A stretch of DNA of 64,000 nt from Lyticum sinuosum. GTDB taxonomy: Bacteria; Pseudomonadota; Alphaproteobacteria; Rickettsiales; Midichloriaceae. The DNA lies in the NCBI RefSeq assembly GCF_034471385.1, contig NZ_JARGYU010000002.1, forward strand, positions 124,001 through 188,000. Direction: 5' to 3'. The translations under genes were made by a program, and so were the position numbers. Within the stretch, counting starts at the first letter, position 1, and every line of letters starts with the position of its first letter. The notes under the pieces were generated by a model. It did no database searches and had not been told where the DNA came from. It saw only the letters and a list, made by a program, of their open reading frames with translations. Below, in pieces: positions 55,923 through 64,000 of this stretch.

Positions 55923-56510
55923 TTATTTTTTTTTCATAATAATATTTTTTCTTCCATTTTGATACATTTCTTCAAAATTTATTATATTTAATATAACTGG
56001 TGGATATCCAGATTTACTACTTAAATCAATGATAATATCTCTCAGAGATGGAAAAAGTATTTTTGGACATTCAACGAAAAGTGTACGTTCTGCTAATTCA
56101 TTTCCACTAATATCATCAGGATTTAATCCTTGTATTGTGAATAATCCACTATATTTAATATCAATAATAAATACTATATCTTTACTGTTTCCTAGAATAT
56201 TATCTTTGTTATCTTTATTATCTTGTTTATTATAATAATTATCTTCTTTATTATTGTGTTCATTAACATTAAATGCTTTGATTTCAGCACGTATAGTATT
56301 TTCATATATATAATTATGGATATGTTTTATATCTATACTGATACCAACTCCTATTTCTGGCTTTTCACTAGCAAAAAATGAAAATGGAGAATTCGGATTT
56401 TCAACAGATAAATCTTTTATATATTGAGCATCAGATTTAAAATCGAGATAATCACTCCCTTTAATAATATTCACACTTTCAATAATTTTTTCTTTATTTT
56501 TTTTTGTCAT
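55923..56510 (-). CDS. secB: SecB export chaperone
   Basis: Tetrameric chaperone that keeps outer-membrane and periplasmic precursors unfolded for SecA. Family blocks are QYIKDLSVENPNSPFSF, a long IHNYIYENTIRAEIKAF strand, and ECPKILFPSLRDIIIDLSSKSGYPPVILNIINFEEMY near the C-terminus. At 195 residues it is about 35 longer because of an Asn/Asp/Lys insertion (about 80-108). It is divergent from the Tim44-like gene, a widespread alphaproteobacterial arrangement. Confidence 0.95.
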   Translation of the reverse strand: MTKKNKEKIIESVNIIKGSDYLDFKSDAQYIKDLSVENPNSPFSFFASEKPEIGVGISIDIKHIHNYIYENTIRAEIKAFNVNEHNNKEDNYYNKQDNKDNKDNILGNSKDIVFIIDIKYSGLFTIQGLNPDDISGNELAERTLFVECPKILFPSLRDIIIDLSSKSGYPPVILNIINFEEMYQNGRKNIIMKKK

Positions 56511-56550
56511 TTCAATCTGTATTTATAATGAATTAATTAATAAAAAAAAT

Positions 56551-56569
56551 TGTTATATGCAATATAACA
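56551..56569. promoter_or_regulatory. inverted repeat upstream of secB
   Basis: TGTTATAT and ATATAACA form a perfect 8-bp inverted repeat with spacer GCA, 41 bases before the secB start (minus strand). It could be an operator or a leader hairpin. Confidence 0.35.
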
Positions 56570-56609
56570 GTTACATGAAATAAATAGCATAAAAAATTTA
56601 GTTTGTAAG

Positions 56610-56635
56610 AAAATTATAGCATGTGCTATAATTTT
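56610..56635. promoter_or_regulatory. 26-base palindrome between secB and the Tim44-like gene
   Basis: AAAATTATAGCA and TGCTATAATTTT form a perfect 12-bp inverted repeat around TG, almost midway between the two divergent starts. A smaller perfect palindrome ATTACA-T-TGTAAT is at 56647-56659. Position and symmetry suggest a shared regulator site. Confidence 0.45.
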
Positions 56636-56723
56636 GTTGCATGATAATTACATTGTAATAGCAATTTGTTTGCTAATTTTTTCAATAAAAATCAAATAAA
56701 AAATAAAAAAATAATAAATTTAT

Positions 56724-57425
56724 ATGATAGATTTAATAATATTATGTGTTGCTACTTTTTTCATAATTAATAAATTTATTGATGTATTAGGAAAAACAGA
56801 TAGTAATGACCAAAATAGAAGAGGTACATGTGATATAAAATGGCAAAATTTTTTTAAAGTAAATGATGCACAAAATACAAATAATACATCAGAAACTTCT
56901 GAAATTAAAGATCCAGAACCTATTAACGCAGAGATAATTAGTGTACATGAGGCAAATTTACCGTATCCTATACGTAATATTATAAAAGAAATTATGGAAT
57001 TAGATAAATCATTTACTTTAGATTCTTTTATAAGAGGTGTAAATAGAGCATTTATTACTATTATAAATGCTTTTACTAATGGTGATTGTGATACTTTAAA
57101 AGAATTACTTGAAGATAATGTTTATCAATCTTTTAGTAATCAAATTAATAATTTTAAAATTATGCATCAGACTGTAGAACAAAAAGTTATTAATATTAGA
57201 CAAATTAATATAGATAATGCTTTTATTGACCAAGATAATAAAGATAATAAAATTAAAATTAATGTTACAATAATAAGTGATCAAATATATGTTTTACGTA
57301 ATAGCGATGGTAATATTATGGATGGAAATCCAGTACAAACAGAAAGAATAACAGATACTTGGTCATTTATTAAAAGAATTGATGTAAATTCTATAAATAT
57401 TTGGAAATTAGCTAATACTAAATGA
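56724..57425 (+). CDS. timA: bacterial Tim44-like protein (TimA type)
   Basis: A 233-residue homologue of the mitochondrial Tim44 C-terminal domain, found in alphaproteobacteria. Residues 1-20 are a hydrophobic anchor and about 25-75 an acidic/Asn-rich linker. The Tim44 domain (about 85-233) contains FIRGVNRAFITIINAFTNGD, DTLKELLEDNVYQSF and the late ITDTWSFIKRI, a close fit to the family pattern. Its exact job in bacteria is not settled; an inner-membrane or periplasmic role in envelope quality control has been suggested. Divergent from secB. Confidence 0.9.
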   Translation: MIDLIILCVATFFIINKFIDVLGKTDSNDQNRRGTCDIKWQNFFKVNDAQNTNNTSETSEIKDPEPINAEIISVHEANLPYPIRNIIKEIMELDKSFTLDSFIRGVNRAFITIINAFTNGDCDTLKELLEDNVYQSFSNQINNFKIMHQTVEQKVINIRQINIDNAFIDQDNKDNKIKINVTIISDQIYVLRNSDGNIMDGNPVQTERITDTWSFIKRIDVNSINIWKLANTK

Positions 57426-57684
57426 TATTTTGCTAATATTAAATTTTTTTTATTATAAAATATATAATTTTTAAATTTTTTAAATATAAATAAAATTTTA
57501 TAATATATATTATATATTCTGTAAATTAATATTAATATAGTTAATATAATAAAATAAAAAATATTTATATAAAATAAATTAGAATTGATTATTTGATTCT
57601 TATGTAATAAGAAGTCATTATACAAAATAAATATTATAGTAAATAATATAAATTATTGTTTAATTTGCTGAATACCTGATTTTA

Positions 57685-58422
57685 TTGTCTATTATGCTCA
57701 CATTATCAAATATTCGCTATATTTCTCTAAAAAATGCTCCTAGAATGTTAAGTATGACAATAGGACCCAGAGCATGTTTATTAATAGCAGGAAATAATTC
57801 TGAATATAGAACAAGAATATTATTAGAAATAGCCAGGCTTAATAATTATAAAAAAGAAAAAATAAATCAACGTTTAATTGATTTGATTCCTAAGAAAAAA
57901 TTACCTACAGAAATATTTTATAATAAAGTTAATGTCGATCTTTTTATTGATGAATGGAGAGATCAAGTAGGTTACCTACCAGAACATCCCAATGGGATAT
58001 GCTTTCAAAGAATGACACTTTTAGATAATTTAATATTATGGGCTAAATTATATAATGTTGAACCTGCCTTAGATCTTATTATTAACATGTGTGGTTTAGA
58101 TCGCTATATAGATTATATTTATCGTGATTTAACTGTTTTAATAAGAAGAATTTCATGTATTGCTATTGGATTAATAATGCCTAATCCTACAATATGGCTT
58201 ATGGATAATCCTTTGGGTGATGTTTTTTTAGATAATATAAGAGGAACATTAAGTATAGCTCAAATTATATGTTACAAATGTAATCAAAATGGAATAGTAA
58301 TACTTACTTCAACTTTAACTCAATTAAATAAATTGACTAAATTTCTAAATGATAATTCAGTTGATCCTATAATTGCTAATATGGATAATGAATCTCCTGA
58401 TATAGAATTTTATGAATTGTAA
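57685..58422 (+). CDS. ccmA: CcmA-like ABC ATPase with degenerate nucleotide motifs
   Basis: A 245-residue protein with the overall sequence order of the heme-exporter ATPase CcmA (LTLSNIRYISLKNAP..., VGYLPEHP, MTLLDNLILWAKLYN). The key motifs are changed. Walker A GxNGxGKTT is GNNSEYRTR (residues 36-44, Lys to Arg). The LSGGQ-type signature position reads LTVLIRR (about 149-155), and the Walker B D-E is D174-N175 in IWLMDNP. ATP hydrolysis is therefore unlikely by family rules, yet the frame is intact. The start may be TTG 57685 or the in-frame ATG 57694, which begins directly at the conserved domain. A CcmB-like membrane gene follows. Confidence 0.65.
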   Translation: MSIMLTLSNIRYISLKNAPRMLSMTIGPRACLLIAGNNSEYRTRILLEIARLNNYKKEKINQRLIDLIPKKKLPTEIFYNKVNVDLFIDEWRDQVGYLPEHPNGICFQRMTLLDNLILWAKLYNVEPALDLIINMCGLDRYIDYIYRDLTVLIRRISCIAIGLIMPNPTIWLMDNPLGDVFLDNIRGTLSIAQIICYKCNQNGIVILTSTLTQLNKLTKFLNDNSVDPIIANMDNESPDIEFYEL

Positions 58423-58515
58423 AATATTAATAAATAATTAAATTAATATTAAATTAATATTAAATAATATAGAAATTTTAATAAAATAATAAAAAATAAT
58501 AAAATAATAAGAATC

Positions 58516-59232
58516 GTGAATAATGTTTTAAATCGCAGGACAACTTTTACATCACAGTTTCAAGCAATGCTTTTTTTCTATAAAAGATTTATTATTGCTA
58601 AATCTCCTTGGATAGATATATTTGCAAAGCAGATATTATGGATAGTTTTTTGTTTTATATTAAGAAAAATGCCAGATCCTCCAAAATTTATATTAAATCA
58701 TTATTTTATTGTTAATATTATATTATTTGTTACTAATTTCTATTTTATGATACCTATGAGGATATATAGATTCATGAATTATAACTTTCATATGCAATTA
58801 ACTTTATCAAATACAAAACTTAAATACTTTTTAACAATGCGATTAGGTTTTAATTTTATTCTTTTTATACTTATTAATTTATTTTCTATTCCTGCAGCTA
58901 TTTATTTTTCTAAATTATCAGATAATTTATGGCTAGTATCAATAATAAATGCTATGATGGTATCTGGTTTTCTTATAGTTATTTTTGATCTTATAGATCT
59001 TTTCTCATTTATAAAAATTAAACCTCCATTGTGGTTTTTAGTGGATCATTTTGCAATTGCGATTTTTCTTATAATATTTTTTGTAATAATAATTCAATTG
59101 GATGGTTTATATTATAATATTAATTTAAGTCTAATATTTTTATTTTTAAGTATCATTTCTATAGTAACAGAAATGAAATTATTAGATAATATGCAATTTA
59201 AAGATATTATAGAAGTAAATTACTTTCTTTAA
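58516..59232 (+). CDS. ccmB: divergent CcmB-like membrane protein
   Basis: A 238-residue protein with six hydrophobic segments, matching the CcmB topology, and placed directly after the CcmA-like gene. Only a faint family pattern is left: RIYRFMNYNFHMQLTLSNTKL aligns by spacing with the CcmB segment D-x-x-x-G-x-L-E-Q-L-L-L-S-P-L-P, and a membrane segment with a Pro (LFSIPAAIYF) follows. The assignment rests on the neighbour and topology rather than on motifs. The start is GTG; a nearby ATG at 58523 is out of frame. If functional the pair would export heme or a related ligand for cytochrome c maturation. Confidence 0.45.
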   Translation: MNNVLNRRTTFTSQFQAMLFFYKRFIIAKSPWIDIFAKQILWIVFCFILRKMPDPPKFILNHYFIVNIILFVTNFYFMIPMRIYRFMNYNFHMQLTLSNTKLKYFLTMRLGFNFILFILINLFSIPAAIYFSKLSDNLWLVSIINAMMVSGFLIVIFDLIDLFSFIKIKPPLWFLVDHFAIAIFLIIFFVIIIQLDGLYYNINLSLIFLFLSIISIVTEMKLLDNMQFKDIIEVNYFL

Positions 59233-59250
59233 AAATTAAAAAAAATACTC

Positions 59251-59402
59251 TTAATAAATCTATAATACTACTATAATACTATCTATTTTACGATTCTCCA
59301 TTTTTTGAATACTAATATTTATATCTTATAATTTTGATAATCAATAAAACTTATAATTTTAATAATAAATGAAATTTTGATAATTCTTTATTAAAATTAA
59401 TC
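59251..59402. repeat. non-coding copy of the flgK 3' end
   Basis: This stretch repeats flgK 3' coding sequence 61761-61875 in the same orientation, 2.5 kb away. It has further small internal duplications (a doubled TATAATACTAC and a doubled TTATAATTTT block), so it is decaying and non-coding. It lies in the convergent gap between the CcmB-like gene and thiamine pyrophosphokinase. Confidence 0.9.
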
Positions 59403-59425
59403 TTAATTAATGATATAATTTTAAA

Positions 59426-60118
59426 TTAAATACCATTATCATTAATATAAGAATCATATATCATTATTAAAATATTTCCACCTGATTTTACTTCTATAAT
59501 AACATTTTGACTATCTGATCTATTTAAAGCGGAGTTCATTCCAGGAAAATTTAACCAATGATTTAAATTCCATTTTAATCCTGATGTTTTGACAAATGTT
59601 TTAACAAATCCAAAAATTGATATCTTTGATTTTATAGGTATATTAAATTCAGCTATTTCACCTTTTTTTATAATATATCCCCAAATTGGTGGATCATAAA
59701 ATGAGTAATTAAATGGGATTTTAATCATAATATTTAAATTATTAACTATATGATCAATATATCCACCATTAATTCCGAGAATAATAATATTTTTTTGAAT
59801 TTTTATTTTTTTAGAATGAGAATTTATTAAAAATTCTATTACTTTTTCAAAATCTGTTTTATTTTGATTTAAATCTTTAATAATTTTTATATTATTTAAT
59901 ATATCAGTGCTAAAAATGTTTGTATCTAAACTATCTAGATCACCTATGATTATATTAGGTATTATACCAGATTTATATAAAGTATTAGCTGCTCCATCTG
60001 CTGCAATAATTTTAATATTTTTAAATTCTTGATTTTGTTTTAGAAAAAAATTTCTGTCTGGTAGATTTCCATTTAGACAAATAATAATTAAATCATTTTT
60101 ATTTTTTCCTTTTTTCAT
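59426..60118 (-). CDS. thiN: thiamine pyrophosphokinase
   Basis: Transfers pyrophosphate from ATP to thiamine, giving thiamine diphosphate, a route for bacteria that import thiamine. At 230 residues, motifs are AADGAANTLYKSGIIPNIIIGDLDSLD (metal-binding Asp cluster, about 35-60), NKTDFEKVIEFL and GINGGYIDHIVNNL, where the family Arg of GxxGxRxDH is Tyr. The C-terminal beta domain ends FPGMNSALNRSDSQNVIIEV, in place of the family TSN..-type end. It is followed on the minus strand by the flgK-tail copy. Confidence 0.85.
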   Translation of the reverse strand: MKKGKNKNDLIIICLNGNLPDRNFFLKQNQEFKNIKIIAADGAANTLYKSGIIPNIIIGDLDSLDTNIFSTDILNNIKIIKDLNQNKTDFEKVIEFLINSHSKKIKIQKNIIILGINGGYIDHIVNNLNIMIKIPFNYSFYDPPIWGYIIKKGEIAEFNIPIKSKISIFGFVKTFVKTSGLKWNLNHWLNFPGMNSALNRSDSQNVIIEVKSGGNILIMIYDSYINDNGI

Positions 60119-60234
60119 ATTCTTTTTTCATATATAAAATAAAAAATATTGAATTAAGTATATTTTTACATAAAATATAATAATTTAATTAAAATATATG
60201 ATATTTTTATTTATAATATAATTTATAATGTAGA

Positions 60235-61620
60235 TTATAATATATTCTTTAAATATTCATATAACTCTTCTAATGCTAATTCTTTTTGTTCACCAGTAAT
60301 CATATTTTTAACAAAAACGATATTTTTTATTTTCTCATCATTTCTAGCTATAATCACAATTTTTACACCAATTTTATTACAATATTCTAATTGTTTTTTT
60401 AAATTAGATCTCTTCCAATAATGTTGGACTTTGAGACCACAATCTCTAATTATTTGTGCTATTTTAGAATGATATGATACCAGTAGATTATCTTCATTTA
60501 TAATGCTATTTATTTCCTTATTCTCTTCCAAATGATTCTCAAACCCAATTATTATCACATCATTAATTGATACTTTATCTATCATTTGTTTATTTATCAT
60601 TTCTGGTATCAATCTAGAAATTCCAATAGACATCCCAACTCCTGGAAATTTTTCTTTGGTATGAAATGATGATACAAGGTTATCGTAACGACCACCAGCA
60701 CATATACTGCCTAGGTTTTTAAATGAATTACTTACAATTTCAAAGATTATTCCACTATAGTAGCTCAAACCCCTAGCTAATGATAAATCAAAAAAAAGTT
60801 GTGATTTTGAAATTCCTAATAATTCAACTTTATGAATAATATTATATAATTTATTATATCCTTCAATTAATTTAGAATTAAATTCTAATATCTGGCTTAA
60901 ATTATTAAATACATCATATATTTGATCTTTTCCATTTGGAGAATTTTCGATATTTTTATTATAAAATAAAATATATTTTATAGCTTCTAAATTAAAAGAA
61001 CAATTTAATAATTTTAGATCATTTATTATTTGATCTTGACTTACTTTAGTTGATTTATCTAAAATTTTTATTGCATCAAAGACTATATCTTCATTAAATC
61101 CACATAATATCATCAGTGGAATAAGAATATCTCTACTACTAAATTTGACTACAAAATCATTTAATCCTAAAGCATTAAGTGTTTTACATCCAATTGATAA
61201 AATTTCAGCATCATATTCTTCTTCCAAATTCTGTTTTCCTATAATATCAATATCACATTGATAAAATTGTCTATATCTACCAGACTGAGCCCGTTCTCCA
61301 CGCCATACTGGAGCTATATGATATCTACGATAGGGAAATATAAGTTGACCATAGTTCTGTGCCACATAACGCGCTAAAGGTACAGTCAGATCAAATCTTA
61401 AAGCTAAATTCTTTTTTTCTTCACCATTCAATCTATATAATCCGTATATCTCATGATCATTACCTTTTGAGAGTAATGTATCTATAAGTTCTACAGCAGC
61501 TGTATCCATAGGTATAAAGCTCTCCTGTTCAAATAACAACTGTAACTTTCGTATAACATATGAAAAGATCATTTGATCTTGTGGAAGATATTCTGGGAAT
61601 CCAGATATTTTTTTTATCAT
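60235..61620 (-). CDS. hisS: histidyl-tRNA synthetase
   Basis: Class II synthetase charging tRNA-His, 461 residues. Motif 2 is FPYRRYHIAPVWRGERAQSGRYRQFYQCDIDIIG (about 98-131), and the histidine loops are LARGLSYYSGIIFEI and GGRYDNLV. The C-terminal anticodon-binding domain is present (IIRDCGLKVQHYWKRSNLKKQLEYCNKIGVKIVII). RFDLTVPLARYVA precedes motif 2. It lies between thiN and flgK, all on the minus strand, and this two-gene block is flanked by direct copies of the flgK tail. Confidence 0.96.
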   Translation of the reverse strand: MIKKISGFPEYLPQDQMIFSYVIRKLQLLFEQESFIPMDTAAVELIDTLLSKGNDHEIYGLYRLNGEEKKNLALRFDLTVPLARYVAQNYGQLIFPYRRYHIAPVWRGERAQSGRYRQFYQCDIDIIGKQNLEEEYDAEILSIGCKTLNALGLNDFVVKFSSRDILIPLMILCGFNEDIVFDAIKILDKSTKVSQDQIINDLKLLNCSFNLEAIKYILFYNKNIENSPNGKDQIYDVFNNLSQILEFNSKLIEGYNKLYNIIHKVELLGISKSQLFFDLSLARGLSYYSGIIFEIVSNSFKNLGSICAGGRYDNLVSSFHTKEKFPGVGMSIGISRLIPEMINKQMIDKVSINDVIIIGFENHLEENKEINSIINEDNLLVSYHSKIAQIIRDCGLKVQHYWKRSNLKKQLEYCNKIGVKIVIIARNDEKIKNIVFVKNMITGEQKELALEELYEYLKNIL

Positions 61621-61749
61621 AAGGATAAATGATATAAATAAAAAGTTTAATATTTATTTTTAATATTTATTTAATAAAAATTATATTTAAAATTTTACAG
61701 TAAAAATATTATTGTAGTGAAATAAATTAAAATAAATCTAATTTATTCT

Positions 61750-64000
61750 TTATCTAAACCTTAATAAATCTATAATACTATCTATTTTACGATTCTCCAT
61801 TTTTTGAATACTAATATTTACATCTTGTAATTTTGATAATAAATGAAATTTTGATAATTCTTCATTAAAATCAATACCAGTTTGATTTTGCAAATCATCA
61901 TCTATTTGTATATATATTTTTAATTTTCTATCATAAGAACCTTTTGTTGATGCTGCTGTTTTAGTTATAGATGAATTAAAAAAAATGATATTATCAAATA
62001 ATGTCCCACTGTTAAGATATGGAACTCCAGTATCAAAGAGCCGTTTTTGATACATTTTATTGTAAACTTCTATCATATCATCATCTTCGATATCGCTATC
62101 TGTATAAAAAAATACATTTGAATTATTAGTACTTGAAGCTTTAGCTAATGCGAACATATTTGGATTTTTTTTAATATCATCACGAATTCTGATATTTTTT
62201 GCAGAAAATTTCATAATTTCATCAATAGAGTTAAATTTCTCAGCTTTTTGACTAGGATCATTAATTAAGAAGAGATCATTTAAACCAAAAAAATCACTAA
62301 AATTTCTATCTTTTTTATTTATCTTACCATCAGTATACCCATTCAATAAGCTATTATCAGAATTTATAATTATTCCAGAATTAGAAGATAAAGATTTAAT
62401 TTGTAAGAATCCAAAGTTATTTGCAGGATAATCATCACTATCAACTAAATTAACTTCAATCATATTTTCATTATCATTATCTAAAATTATTGAGTTTTGA
62501 TTACTTTTTTTAAGATTTCCATCTTTATCAATAACATTAGTTGCATAAAATCTATCATTTCTTCTACCATTTATACTTAATTCTGAATCTTCCTTAAATG
62601 GTATTTCAAATATAATATCATTTTTTTTGTTAATTCTATTTTCAATTAAATTAGTTTTTACTTCAACTTTTAGTGGATAATTAGATTCATTCAATTGATT
62701 TACTGCTAGATTATCAATTACAATTTTTGGTCCATTAATAAATGAACTACGTTGTCTCCCACCTTGAAGTTTCATTTCACATAAACCATTAACATATGAT
62801 GGAATTATATTTCCATTTTTATCATATATTATAGCAGACTCTAAAATAAAAGATGGATTTTCATTATAATTTAAATTATTAGTAATACTTTCTTGAGGAT
62901 CTTCAATAAAAACAGTGATATCTAGATCAAATTCAGATATTTTTTGTGTGAGAGATGCTAGCTGGAGGTCGTATATAGTATCTCCATATGATATACAACT
63001 TTCCTTATTCCCAAGAGATTTTATCTCATCAATAATTGACTGAATATTTACAATATTAGAGCTAGACTCAGCTATAGTTTCAAACTGTAAATCTATAGTA
63101 GGAATTTTTCCAATATTTCTAGATTCTTCAGTAACACCAAATTTATCAACTAAAGATATGTAAGCAACTCCTTTAGCATGTATTAATTCATCTAAAGAAA
63201 TATTATGTGTACCAGTCAATGTTGGGTTATTAATTAAAGATGTACCTTTATTATGACAACTATTGATAGAATCAGATAAAATATAAGCTAAATTATCTAA
63301 TTTTGATAAAATTGAAGGAATAATATCATCACGGAGATCAAGAAGACCAGATATTTTTCCTTGACTTACTTTAGAAGAACACTGATCTCCATATCCACTA
63401 TTAACAAGGATAATTTCTCCTTCTCCTAATTTATTTACGTTAATTGGAACAATACTAATTTTGGAGAATTCTATACTTTTGTTAGAATTCATCATATCTA
63501 TTGCTGATTCATTCTTATATTTTATAAAATATTCCTGTTCCCCTACTATTTTATATCCACCATTATTAATTATAATATTTAGAAATCCTTTTGAATCCTC
63601 ATATGTACTGAAAGAAAAAAATTCTGATAATTTTATCAACTTTTGATTGATACTTTCTTCTATACTAGTATAACTAAGACTATTTTTTTCAACCATTAGT
63701 TTTTGAACATTCATCTCATATATTTCATGAATTATATTATTTACTTGATTTATAGAAGTTTCTAAATCTGATGAGACTTCATCTATAATATTCATTAATT
63801 GTTTTTGAGTATCAGAAATGTTAAATGCGATATCTTTAGCTGATTCTAAAACTAAATATAATATATTTGTGTCATCTGCAGCACTTTCATTATCAGTTGT
63901 ATAATAATTATTTATAGATTGAAAAAATTTCTGAAAAGAAGCTAAAATTCCAATATCAGATGTTGTAGAATCCATTATATTTGATATTTGCTCATAATAA
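61750..64000 (-). CDS. flgK: flagellar hook-associated protein 1 (runs off right edge)
   Basis: FlgK joins the flagellar hook to the filament. The visible part has 741 residues from the in-frame ATG at 63975, but the frame stays open to base 64000 (coding YEQISNIM), so that ATG is probably internal and the N-terminal rod-like region lies outside. Recognisable parts are LASFQKFFQSINNYYTTDNE, an N-x-x-I-x-E-I-Y-E-M-N helix, and VSQGKISGLLDLRDDIIPSILSKLDNLAYILSDSIN, a very typical FlgK block. The C-terminal helix FNEELSKFHLLSKLQD...IDSIIDLLRF is the D0 region. The central domain is enlarged and Asn/Asp-rich. The 3' end has a degenerate copy at 59251-59402. Confidence 0.88.
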   Translation of the reverse strand, partial: YYEQISNIMDSTTSDIGILASFQKFFQSINNYYTTDNESAADDTNILYLVLESAKDIAFNISDTQKQLMNIIDEVSSDLETSINQVNNIIHEIYEMNVQKLMVEKNSLSYTSIEESINQKLIKLSEFFSFSTYEDSKGFLNIIINNGGYKIVGEQEYFIKYKNESAIDMMNSNKSIEFSKISIVPINVNKLGEGEIILVNSGYGDQCSSKVSQGKISGLLDLRDDIIPSILSKLDNLAYILSDSINSCHNKGTSLINNPTLTGTHNISLDELIHAKGVAYISLVDKFGVTEESRNIGKIPTIDLQFETIAESSSNIVNIQSIIDEIKSLGNKESCISYGDTIYDLQLASLTQKISEFDLDITVFIEDPQESITNNLNYNENPSFILESAIIYDKNGNIIPSYVNGLCEMKLQGGRQRSSFINGPKIVIDNLAVNQLNESNYPLKVEVKTNLIENRINKKNDIIFEIPFKEDSELSINGRRNDRFYATNVIDKDGNLKKSNQNSIILDNDNENMIEVNLVDSDDYPANNFGFLQIKSLSSNSGIIINSDNSLLNGYTDGKINKKDRNFSDFFGLNDLFLINDPSQKAEKFNSIDEIMKFSAKNIRIRDDIKKNPNMFALAKASSTNNSNVFFYTDSDIEDDDMIEVYNKMYQKRLFDTGVPYLNSGTLFDNIIFFNSSITKTAASTKGSYDRKLKIYIQIDDDLQNQTGIDFNEELSKFHLLSKLQDVNISIQKMENRKIDSIIDLLRFR

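Noticed and set aside
57281..57625. 114-residue minus-strand ORF
   Set aside because: Half of it is antisense to the Tim44-like gene and the rest is Ile/Tyr/Phe/Lys-rich translation of AT-rich intergenic DNA.
63973..63975. ATG as the true start of flgK
   Set aside because: The frame continues open to base 64000 with FlgK-like residues, and the family N-terminal region is missing.

Overview
The window is very AT-rich and reads with the standard bacterial code: Trp is TGG, and TGA, TAA and TAG all act as stops. Gene content points to an alphaproteobacterium with a host-associated, reduced-genome lifestyle of the Rickettsiales/Holosporales kind. The markers are an NtrY-type kinase, a bacterial Tim44-like protein divergent from secB, mrp divergent from hflKC, a gene-transfer-agent-type portal gene, a flavin-dependent thymidylate synthase, an isolated nuoJ-N block, and scattered single genes of normally clustered pathways. 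This placement is an inference from gene content; no 16S gene is present. Many conserved enzymes carry Asn/Asp/Lys-rich insertions and are 15-50% longer than usual. A flagellar hook-filament junction gene (flgK) at the right edge and lpxB at the left edge suggest a flagellum and lipid A.

Layout. 1-7.2 kb: lpxB tail, an EamA transporter, an NtrY-like kinase, pyrH, gatC, a shikimate-kinase-like P-loop protein and ftsQ. 7.3-15.2 kb: nuoJKLMN, then rmuC. 15.3-25.4 kb: glmS, an esterase, leuS, hflC and hflK on the minus strand, with mrp and a 40-residue protein on the plus strand. 25.5-32 kb: tRNA-Leu(GAG), a CqsS/LqsS-like sensor kinase, an exported pentapeptide-repeat protein, asd, thyX and plsY. 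32.4-38 kb: the portal gene, a 20-unit tandem repeat array fused to the 3' end of pgk, pgk, mlaA, tRNA-Arg(CCT) and an outer-membrane beta-barrel protein. 38.3-42.7 kb: folKP and folB, rpoA and prfA. 43-48.7 kb: an orphan cluster of one small ORF and two large coiled-coil proteins with hydrophobic segments. 48.9-57.4 kb: pepA, rpmF-plsX-fabH, a sodium:solute symporter, secB and a Tim44-like gene. 57.7-64 kb: a motif-degenerate CcmA-like/CcmB-like pair, thiamine pyrophosphokinase, hisS and flgK.

Most genes are housekeeping: complex I proton-pumping subunits, tRNA charging, lipid and folate synthesis, membrane quality control. The least ordinary features are: repeated duplication of gene 3' ends into the sequence just downstream (pgk, rpoA, the symporter, the pentapeptide gene, the pepA stop/UTR and a distant copy of the flgK tail); the orphan coiled-coil gene pair; an isolated intact portal gene; a shikimate-kinase-like protein with changed substrate residues; a CcmA-like ATPase whose ATP motifs are all altered; and a multi-spanning kinase resembling quorum-sensing receptors.
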